Assembly (NCBI GenBank): GCA_024402455.1 | Contig: JAKSTS010000033.1 | Location: forward strand, 1 to 19,692 | Reading direction: 5' to 3' | DNA from: Treponemataceae bacterium | GTDB taxonomy: Bacteria; Spirochaetota; Spirochaetia; Treponematales; Treponemataceae | DNA length: 19,692 nucleotides | In this document: positions 13,809 to 19,692 of the stretch, in pieces | How positions within the stretch are numbered: the stretch's first letter is position 1 | How the letters are laid out: each line of letters opens with the position of its first letter | Program-made: the position numbers and the translations under genes | The notes under the pieces: model-generated | The model's database searches: none | Seen by the model: the letters and a program-made list of their open reading frames with translations, nothing else | What the model was told of the DNA's origin: nothing

Positions 13809-14759
13809 ATGAAAAAATTAATACGCAAAACGATTGTTCTATTAATCCCATCTATTTTTATTATACTGGTATTTATAGGATTAAATATTGCATACAAACA
13901 GACAAATCACTGGAAAAGCCAGTATGATTTTTCTTCACGATTTAACTTTGTTCCAGAAGGCCTACAATTGTGTAATGTAGGAACAAGCCACGGATACTAT
14001 GGCTTAAAATGGGAAGATTATCCGGAATTGAATGCATTTAATTTTGCTCTTAGTGCGCAATCTTTTTTCATGGATTTAAATATGCTTAAATATTTTGAAA
14101 ACGCAATTACACCTGGTGCAGTTGTTCTAATCCCACTATCTTATCATCAAGTTTATCAGTACTGGCAATGTAGCAGAGCTCAATATTATTATCAATTTAT
14201 GAATAAAAAAAGCCATCCGTTTTGGACATGGAATGCCTGTATGCATTTTAAACTTTTTCCATTAATTTCACATATAAAGTGGTGTTCCTATATATGGAAT
14301 GATCTGTCATATAATCCGATAGAAAGATTTTCTTCAAAATCATTATCAGAAGAGGAAATGAAGAAAATAATAGATGAGCAATCTGCAGACTGGTTTTTTA
14401 ACAACGAAGCTCCTTTTGAAGAAGCTTCCTATCAAAAGAACTTTGATGCGGTATCTGCATTGGTAGATTACTGCTTAGAAAAAAGCTATCGTCCTGTTTT
14501 TATTACAATTCCAGTGTACGAATATTTTAATCAAGCCTTTGATGAAATAGCACCATACCAGAAAAAAGGTTTTTATAAGTTCAGTGCTGAATTATGTGAA
14601 AAATATCCATTCATTCCATACTGGGATTATTCTCGAGATGAAGATTTTTCTCCACATATAGAATTATTTATGGATGACGATCACTTAAACCTTTATGGTG
14701 CAGAAAAATTTACAGCTCGCGTTGTTGATGACTTACGTGCTGCTGGTTATTTGCAATGA
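13809..14759 (+). CDS. SGNH-like partner of MBOAT acyltransferase (DltD/AlgJ-like role)
   Basis: A 316-residue protein with one N-terminal membrane helix (residues 8-28), so most of it faces outward. It has features of SGNH acyl-hydrolase folds. NVGTSHGYYG at 56-65 places Ser60 where the GDS-type nucleophile sits, and DDDHLNLYGAEKF at 289-301 places an acidic residue and His292 at the DxxH-type catalytic block. Other recognisable fold elements are FNFALSAQS (77-85) and VVLIPLSYHQVYQYW. In alginate and teichoic-acid systems, a protein of this kind takes the acyl group from the MBOAT protein and puts it on the polymer. That role is inferred here from gene pairing and motifs. It starts with ATG 13809 and looks more AT-rich than the MBOAT gene. 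No clear terminator is visible after it. Confidence 0.8.
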   Translation: MKKLIRKTIVLLIPSIFIILVFIGLNIAYKQTNHWKSQYDFSSRFNFVPEGLQLCNVGTSHGYYGLKWEDYPELNAFNFALSAQSFFMDLNMLKYFENAITPGAVVLIPLSYHQVYQYWQCSRAQYYYQFMNKKSHPFWTWNACMHFKLFPLISHIKWCSYIWNDLSYNPIERFSSKSLSEEEMKKIIDEQSADWFFNNEAPFEEASYQKNFDAVSALVDYCLEKSYRPVFITIPVYEYFNQAFDEIAPYQKKGFYKFSAELCEKYPFIPYWDYSRDEDFSPHIELFMDDDHLNLYGAEKFTARVVDDLRAAGYLQ

Positions 14760-14977
14760 TTTTCCCCTTTTGTTCGGCTGTGCGGTGCAAAGTTTTATAG
14801 TTTCAGGTTCCATTAGTTTTTTTGTAAATTTTTAATAAAACCAGAGATTTATCAGCAAATTTTTATATTTGATGTTATAATCAAAACATTATCAGAAGAG
14901 ATTTTTGAGATTTCCTGAAACTTCTGTTTTTCAGACTGATTTTAATGTTTTGTGCTTTTTCTGGAGGAGGCTGTTTG
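14760..14977. other. Intergenic stretch before the chemoreceptor gene
   Basis: These 218 bases hold no supported gene. A perfect TATAAT at 14876-14881 could be the -10 of the chemoreceptor promoter, about 95 bases before its ATG, but no matching -35 is seen, nor a sigma-28-type GCCGATAA box. A weak CTGAAA/TTTCAG hairpin lies near 14913-14934. Confidence 0.4.
14963..14970 (+). promoter_or_regulatory. Ribosome site that fixes the chemoreceptor start
   Basis: GGAGGAGG is separated by 7 bases from ATG 14978. It makes the in-frame upstream ATG at 14945 unlikely, because the site would then lie inside the gene. Confidence 0.75.
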
Positions 14978-17098
14978 ATGAAAGGTGTTTTTGCAAAGAA
15001 GCAAAAGGAAGAAGAAAAAAAGCAAAAGTCTTTGATTACACGGATAGTTATTTTTCTTGCAGCAGGTTTGATTTTATACACATTTGCCATTCTCTTTGGT
15101 GTAATAAGTGCTACACAGACAGGCTTTAACCGTTATTTTGAAAAAACCATTGATGACCGCGTTTCTTTCCTGCAGAGTGAAGTTGCACGCAGAAAAGAAC
15201 GTCTTCACAATGTTGCCCTGCTTGTTTCAACTTCAAGTGATTTAGATTACGCATTTGAAGAAGAGAATATTTCGTATGTAAAAGAAACTCTTGCAACAAT
15301 GCGCGCTGCATATGATGTGTCTTCCGTTTATCTGCTTGACCAGATTGGAAACATTGTTTTCAGTTCAGATTTGGTTGTTGATAAACCTGCTTTGTTTAAA
15401 GGGTCAAATGTTCTGGAACATGCAAGGAAGATGACGCCTTTTGCTTCTGTTGCTGTTTTTGAAGACCGTGTTTCCATTGTTTCATTTTGCGAAGTTGAAA
15501 TTGAAGATTATTTTTCTGGCTATTGTGTTCTTGAAGAAAGGCTGACAGATGACACTTTTGTTGATTATCTTCATGACATGTTTGGCTGCGAAGTTACTCT
15601 TTTTATAAAGGACATGCGTGTAGCCACATCTATTAAAAATGCAGAAGGTGCACGTATCGTTGGAACAACTTTGAATAATGATTTAATTTATAACACCGTA
15701 TGCAATGATAAATTGCCGTATAGAGGCAAGAACATCATTCAGGGTGAAGATTATCTTACTATGTATACTGCAATTGACAATGAAGAAAATATGGATGGCA
15801 TATATTTTATCGGTATTCCGGTAAAAGTTGTAAAAAGCACAAGGCAGCTTATCCTTACGGTAATTATTCCTGTTATTCTGTTCTTTACAGTCATGCTTTG
15901 TGTGCTTACTTTCTTTATTTTGCATTACCTTATTTTCAATCCGCTCCGTCTTGTTTCTTCTGCAATTCATAATCTTGCAGCAAAATCTGAAAATGCAGAT
16001 TTAACTTACAGAATCAATTATAACAAAAACGATGAAATAGGCCGTCTTAGTGTTGATATTGATACATTCATTGAGTACCAGCAGAAGCTTATTAAAGAAC
16101 TGAAGATTGCAGAAGTTGATCTTGACTATATCAGCATGACATTAGGTTCTTCTGCTTCTGATTCTGCAAGCTCAATCTGTCAGATTATGGCAAATATTGA
16201 AAGCGTGCGTCATCAGACTGTAAATCAGACTACTGCAATTGAATCTGCAAACAATCAGATGGCAATGTCAATTGATATGGCTAAACAGTTGCAGGCTACT
16301 GTAAAAAATCAGACTGCAGATATTTCAACTTCAGCTTCATGTATTGAAGAAATGATTGGAAATATTGCTTCTGTCAATACGGCAATGCAGAAAATGAATG
16401 CACAGTTTACAGAACTGTCCGGCGTAACTGCAGAAGGCAAAGAAAAGCAGCTTGAAGTTGACAAAAAAATTACGGAAATGGCAGCTCAATCTAAGCTTCT
16501 GATAGAAGCAAATGGCGTAATTGCCCGCATCGCATCTCAGACAAACCTGCTTGCAATGAATGCTGCAATTGAAGCTGCTCATGCAGGCGATCTTGGTACA
16601 GGTTTCAGCGTCGTTGCAGATGAAATCAGAACGCTTGCAGAAAACTCAAGCAGACAGTCTCATATTATTGGTCAGCGCATGAAAGAAATTTCAACGACAA
16701 TCAGCGATGTTGTTTCTTCTTCAAAATCTTCTTCTGAAGCGTTTGTTAATGTTGCAGATAAACTTTCTGTGACAGACCGGCTTGTTCAGGAAATGAGTTC
16801 AATGATGACTGAGCAGGAAGAAAGTTCAAAACAGGTTCTGGATGCACTGCACAATATTAATTATTCTACAGAACAGGTAAAAGAAATGACCCGTGGAATG
16901 GAAGATGCAATTAACAAGACAAATAGTGAAATGTCTACAATGACGCAGATTGCAGATATTGTTGCCGGCAGCATGGATGAAATGGCGGAAGGTGCTGTTT
17001 TGATTAATAAATCTGCACAGGGCGTTTCGGACATGGTTAAACAGACACGCGATAACATTGATTCAATGGAATCTATGATCGGAAGGTTTAAGATTTAG
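14978..17098 (+). CDS. Methyl-accepting chemotaxis protein
   Basis: A 706-residue transmembrane chemoreceptor. After a basic cytoplasmic N-terminus ([11 protein letters not shown]) comes TM1 at about 19-42. A periplasmic sensor of roughly 245 residues follows, then TM2 at about 291-316, HAMP at about 317-370 and a long helical signalling domain. The sensor looks like a Cache-type ligand domain ([14 protein letters not shown], and [22 protein letters not shown] near residues 209-230). The hairpin tip [40 protein letters not shown] (about 516-555) binds CheA and CheW. The histidine in EAAHAGD, instead of the usual arginine, resembles treponemal receptors. The ligand cannot be predicted. It appears to be monocistronic, with a strong ribosome site and a terminator 42 bases after the stop. 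Confidence 0.96.
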   Translation: MKGVFAKKQKEEEKKQKSLITRIVIFLAAGLILYTFAILFGVISATQTGFNRYFEKTIDDRVSFLQSEVARRKERLHNVALLVSTSSDLDYAFEEENISYVKETLATMRAAYDVSSVYLLDQIGNIVFSSDLVVDKPALFKGSNVLEHARKMTPFASVAVFEDRVSIVSFCEVEIEDYFSGYCVLEERLTDDTFVDYLHDMFGCEVTLFIKDMRVATSIKNAEGARIVGTTLNNDLIYNTVCNDKLPYRGKNIIQGEDYLTMYTAIDNEENMDGIYFIGIPVKVVKSTRQLILTVIIPVILFFTVMLCVLTFFILHYLIFNPLRLVSSAIHNLAAKSENADLTYRINYNKNDEIGRLSVDIDTFIEYQQKLIKELKIAEVDLDYISMTLGSSASDSASSICQIMANIESVRHQTVNQTTAIESANNQMAMSIDMAKQLQATVKNQTADISTSASCIEEMIGNIASVNTAMQKMNAQFTELSGVTAEGKEKQLEVDKKITEMAAQSKLLIEANGVIARIASQTNLLAMNAAIEAAHAGDLGTGFSVVADEIRTLAENSSRQSHIIGQRMKEISTTISDVVSSSKSSSEAFVNVADKLSVTDRLVQEMSSMMTEQEESSKQVLDALHNINYSTEQVKEMTRGMEDAINKTNSEMSTMTQIADIVAGSMDEMAEGAVLINKSAQGVSDMVKQTRDNIDSMESMIGRFKI

Positions 17099-17139
17099 GT
17101 TTTGTGCAGATGCTGAAATAAAATCAGAATGGCATTATG

Positions 17140-17180
17140 AAAAAGCGGAAACTTTAAACAAGGTTTCCGCTTTTTGTTTT
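17140..17180. terminator. Bidirectional terminator between convergent genes
   Basis: A 13-bp perfect stem, AAAAAGCGGAAAC at 17140-17152 and GTTTCCGCTTTTT at 17163-17175, has a 10-base loop, with A residues on one flank and T residues on the other. It can stop the chemoreceptor transcript from the left and the aminotransferase transcript, whose gene ends at 17179, from the right. It overlaps no coding sequence. Confidence 0.9.
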
Positions 17181-18351
17181 AGCAGTGTTTGTGAGCTTCA
17201 AGCATCTGTTTTATGCGCCGTAATGCTTCTTTCATTTTATTTACGTCCGTTGCATAGCAGCAGCGTACAAAACCTTCGCCGCCTGCACCAAAGCATGTGC
17301 CTGGAACAACTGCTACGCTGTATTTTTCAATTGCTTCGGTTGCAAATTCTTCAGAAGTCATGTGCGTTGAACGTATGTCTGGAAACATGTAAAAAGCACC
17401 TTCCGGTTCAATGCATGGAAGTCCCATGTCAACAAAAGCTTTATACATAATATTTCGTCTCTGCTGATAGCTTATGCGCATTTTTTCAACTTCTGACCAG
17501 CCGTGTTTTAAGCCTTCTGCGGCAGCATACTGACTGAAAATCGGCGGACATATTGAATTGTATGCATGAAGTTTGCAGCATTGAACAAGCAGGTCGTGCG
17601 GTGCTGCAATGTAGCCGATACGCCAGCCTGTCATTGCAAATGCTTTAGAGAAGCCGTTAAAAATTATTGCATAGTCTTTCATGCCGGGGAATTTTCCGAT
17701 TGAAACATGTTTGTGTCCGTCATATAAAAGTTCGCAATATATTTCATCGCTCAAGCACCAGATCTGGTGTTTCTGCACAACTTTTGCAATTTTTTCAAGT
17801 TCGTCTGCCGGAATGATGCGTCCTGTCGGGTTTGAAGGAGAACAGAACATTACGGCTTTTGTCTTTGGCGTGCATGCATTTTCAATCTGCTCTGCCGTCG
17901 GATAAAAACCGTTTCTGCTTGTGTCCAGGTGCACAACTTTTGCATTGCACAAAGTTGCAAGCGGCTGGTAACTTACATAGCATGGTTCACATACGATTAT
18001 TTCGTCATCTGGGTTTAAAATTGCACGCAGAACAAGGTCAAGCGCTTCAGAAGCTCCGATTGTAGGCAGAATTTCTGTTTTTGCATCATAAAAAAGCTCG
18101 TAACGCTGAAGATATTTTGCAATTTCTTCGCGCAGGTCTAAAAGCCCCCAGTTTGAAGTATATGACGTATGACCTTTTTCAAGGTGATAGAATGCTTCTT
18201 CGCGCATTACCCATGGTGTTGAAAAATCTGGTTCGCCGACACCAAGAGAAATTATATCATCGTGACCGATGCAAAGCTCAAAAAACTTTCTGATTCCAGA
18301 CGGTGGAATTTCCATCATTTTTTGGGAAAATTTATCCTTCCTGTCATTCAT
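17179..18351 (-). CDS. Class I/II pyridoxal-phosphate aminotransferase
   Basis: A 390-residue fold-type I PLP enzyme of the aspartate/aromatic aminotransferase group. SLGVGEPDF (35-43) is the N-terminal substrate-side segment. YTSNWGLLDLREEIA precedes the cofactor site, SNPTG is at 173-177, SDEIY with Asp202 binds the pyridine nitrogen, and FSKAFAMTGWRIGY carries Lys236, the Schiff-base lysine. EGFVRCCYA near the C-terminus supplies the carboxylate-binding arginine. It probably transfers the amino group of an amino acid to a 2-oxoacid. The exact substrate is not determined, and a beta-lyase of the PatB type is less likely. The start ATG shares a base with the stop codon of the Lrp gene (TAATG), so translation is coupled. 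Confidence 0.94.
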   Translation of the reverse strand: MNDRKDKFSQKMMEIPPSGIRKFFELCIGHDDIISLGVGEPDFSTPWVMREEAFYHLEKGHTSYTSNWGLLDLREEIAKYLQRYELFYDAKTEILPTIGASEALDLVLRAILNPDDEIIVCEPCYVSYQPLATLCNAKVVHLDTSRNGFYPTAEQIENACTPKTKAVMFCSPSNPTGRIIPADELEKIAKVVQKHQIWCLSDEIYCELLYDGHKHVSIGKFPGMKDYAIIFNGFSKAFAMTGWRIGYIAAPHDLLVQCCKLHAYNSICPPIFSQYAAAEGLKHGWSEVEKMRISYQQRRNIMYKAFVDMGLPCIEPEGAFYMFPDIRSTHMTSEEFATEAIEKYSVAVVPGTCFGAGGEGFVRCCYATDVNKMKEALRRIKQMLEAHKHC

Positions 18352-18836
18352 TATGCCTGAACCCCTTCACGGTTGTCGCGTTCATCTTCGACATAAACGA
18401 TATCATTTTCTTTATAGGTCTTTAATACGAAATTTGTTTTTGTTGAGCGTACGCCTTCAAGTGTAGAAAGTTTTTCTGAAACAAAAAGTGCAACTTCTTT
18501 TAAAGAATTGCCTTCGATGATAATCTTGAAATCATAACCGCCGCTCATAAGATAAAGTGATTTTACCTGTGGAAAACGGTAAATGCGGTCTGCAATGGCA
18601 TCAAAACCATGTTCTCTTTGCGGCTGCACCTGAATCTGAATCTCGGCACAAACTTTTTCTTTTGTCTCGAGGTCTTTTTCCGGATTTACAATAGCAGAAT
18701 ATTTAAGAATAACGCCGTCGTCTTCAAATTTTTTTATGATTGCTGCAACTTCTTCTGGTGTTTTTTTTGTCATTGCGGCTATGTCTTCGGCTGTGAGCCG
18801 CGCATTTTCTTTCAGTAAATTTAAGATTTCTTCCAT
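18351..18836 (-). CDS. Lrp/AsnC-family transcriptional regulator
   Basis: A 161-residue regulator. Residues 1-50 form a winged-helix DNA-binding domain (EILNLLKENARLTAEDIAAMTKKTPEEVAAIIKKFEDDGVI). A linker strand leads to the ligand-binding and oligomerisation RAM domain at about 62-145, which includes VKSLYLMSGGYDFKIIIEGNSL. The family senses amino acids, and coupling to an aminotransferase suggests that this one controls the same amino-acid pathway and perhaps its own operon. The helix-turn-helix is slightly short at its N-terminus compared with E. coli Lrp. ATG 18836 has GGGAGG 8 bases upstream. The tail (ENDIVYVEDERDNREGVQA) is charged and probably flexible. Confidence 0.93.
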   Translation of the reverse strand: MEEILNLLKENARLTAEDIAAMTKKTPEEVAAIIKKFEDDGVILKYSAIVNPEKDLETKEKVCAEIQIQVQPQREHGFDAIADRIYRFPQVKSLYLMSGGYDFKIIIEGNSLKEVALFVSEKLSTLEGVRSTKTNFVLKTYKENDIVYVEDERDNREGVQA

Positions 18837-19132
18837 AACTTATGCCTCCCAAAATCAGCAACCTCTCCGCAGTGCATCGGGTTGTCAGAACTTTTGCACA
18901 GATAAAGCCTTTTAAGCAGGCTTTGCAGCAATTTTTTCAAAGTTTAGCACAAATGCAATTAAAGGAAAAGAGAATGCATTTTATCTTGTTTTGAGCGGAA
19001 ACTGTTGCTTTTGCATTGTATTATAGATTATAGTTGAGCATCTTATGAAACTGCTGAAAATGCAGACATTCATTTTTTTGCACTGTACGCAGTGTGTTAA
19101 GCTGCCGCACAGTGTTCATATGGGAGAAGTTT
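18837..19132. other. Divergent intergenic region between Lrp and M48 genes
   Basis: These 296 bases must hold promoters in both directions. An inverted repeat AAAGCC (18904-18909) with GGCTTT (18919-18924) could be a leader hairpin of the Lrp transcript. A small CACTG/CAGTG hairpin lies at 19081-19094 before the peptidase gene. A TTGCTT (19005-19010) and TTATAG (19028-19033), 17 bases apart, are a poor promoter candidate for the + strand. I see no gene here. Confidence 0.4.
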
Positions 19133-19692
19133 ATGAAAACAAGAGTAAACAAAAAAGAAAGCTTTCTTTTTGCACTAAAAGTGATTTTTACGTTGCTGAT
19201 TGTGTATGGCATTTACAAATTATTGGGGTATATAGCATCAACCCCTTCTCAAGATGGTGAACAAGTATCAGTCTTGGCATTGGCATCAACTTTTGTGCTT
19301 TATGCTGTAATAATTTTGATTTATGTGTATATCAGCAAAATATTTATAGTTGGTTATCTTAAAGGAAACGGTGTAGAGATAAACAGTGAACAGTTCCCTG
19401 AATTTTATGCGTTTTATCAGAAAATGGCAGAAGAATTGAATATGAAAAAGATTCCGCCTCTTTTTATTCTGCAGGAAGGCGGTGCGCTTAACGCATTTGC
19501 AATCAGATTTTCATGTAAAAACTACATAGCAATTTATTCTGATATTTTCGAGATGTATGACACAGAACCTGAAGTAGTCAAGTTTATTTTAGGTCATGAA
19601 CTTGGACATGTAAAAAGATGCCATATGCAGAAACAATTCTGGACAGCATTGGCTTCAATTGTGCCTTTTTTGGGTGCTGCATATTCAAGAGC
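19133..19692 (+). CDS. M48 family membrane zinc metallopeptidase, 3' end cut by window edge
   Basis: The first 186 residues of a gene that runs off the right edge. Two hydrophobic segments at about 11-34 and 47-73 are membrane helices. A soluble part follows, EFYAFYQKMAEELNMKKIPPLFIL then GGALNAFAIRFSCKNYIAIYSDIFE, which is the pre-catalytic strand region of Ste24/HtpX-like enzymes. HELGH at residues 155-159 supplies two zinc-binding histidines and the catalytic glutamate. The third ligand would lie beyond the window. These enzymes degrade misfolded or damaged membrane proteins. ATG 19133 is supported by GGGAG at 19122-19126, 6 bases upstream. A third hydrophobic stretch (FWTALASIVPFLGAAY) follows the motif, as in HtpX relatives. 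Confidence 0.9.
   Translation, partial: MKTRVNKKESFLFALKVIFTLLIVYGIYKLLGYIASTPSQDGEQVSVLALASTFVLYAVIILIYVYISKIFIVGYLKGNGVEINSEQFPEFYAFYQKMAEELNMKKIPPLFILQEGGALNAFAIRFSCKNYIAIYSDIFEMYDTEPEVVKFILGHELGHVKRCHMQKQFWTALASIVPFLGAAYSR

Noticed and set aside
14820..14977. Sigma-28-type motility promoter before the chemoreceptor gene
   Set aside because: I found no TAAA followed by a GCCGATAA-like box. Only a lone TATAAT is present.
15683..15970. 95-residue - strand frame opposite the chemoreceptor
   Set aside because: It is antisense to the periplasmic and TM2 part of a clear chemoreceptor, with no domain.
19021..19260. Two overlapping short frames over the start of the M48 gene
   Set aside because: One is in a different + frame and the other is antisense. 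Both conflict with the M48 frame, which has a ribosome site, membrane helices and HELGH.
1..19692. CRISPR array, insertion sequence or terminal inverted repeats of a transposon
   Set aside because: No regularly spaced repeats, transposase motifs or paired terminal repeats with target duplications were seen.

Overview
The window looks like chromosomal DNA of a low- to mid-GC bacterium, most likely a spirochaete of the Treponema type. This is inferred from gene content (a Cache/HAMP chemoreceptor with a treponeme-like signalling tip, a lipobox GH3 enzyme, a one-chain ECF transporter, frequent TTG starts after strong Shine-Dalgarno sites). No rRNA or other decisive marker is present. I see no insertion sequence, CRISPR array, phage structural gene or replication origin.

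Layout. (1) Bases 1-3058, + strand: the end of a surface-polysaccharide glycosyltransferase cluster. It has a GT-A enzyme cut by the left edge, a complete family 2 enzyme, an HlpA-like glycosyltransferase, and the remnant (2879-3058) of a fourth glycosyltransferase C-terminus with an in-frame stop. This stretch looks more AT-rich than most of the rest. (2) 3107-3931: a secreted SYLF-domain protein with its own promoter candidate, a structured leader and a terminator containing a perfect 14-bp palindrome. (3) 4080-7849, - strand: trxB, a GH3 lipoprotein and a GNAT acetyltransferase, probably co-transcribed in that order. (4) 8004-8128, + strand: a tRNA-Cys unit with promoter and strong terminator. 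(5) 8185-11596, - strand: an ECF transporter with both ATPases and the T permease in one chain, then a zinc-ribbon Nudix hydrolase (TTG start), then a small membrane protein of unknown function. (6) 11794-14759: a divergent pair, with an XRE repressor-like gene on - facing an MBOAT O-acyltransferase plus SGNH-like partner on +. A perfect inverted repeat overlaps the predicted MBOAT promoter. (7) 14978-17098: a methyl-accepting chemotaxis protein, separated by a bidirectional terminator from (8) 17179-18836, - strand: an Lrp/AsnC regulator translationally coupled (TAATG) to a class I/II aminotransferase. (9) 19133 to the right edge: the N-terminal part of an M48 membrane metallopeptidase.

How they fit together. 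Regions 1 and 6 both concern the cell surface: sugar transfer in region 1 and probable O-acylation of an exported glycan in region 6. Regions 3, 5 and 8 are metabolic or housekeeping: thiol redox balance, glycan trimming, vitamin or metal uptake, nucleotide clean-up and amino-acid metabolism. The most interesting items are the XRE/MBOAT divergent cassette with its dyad, the single-chain ECF module, the glycosyltransferase remnant and the uncharacterised membrane protein. I did not find convincing evidence for a wholly new defence or mobile system.
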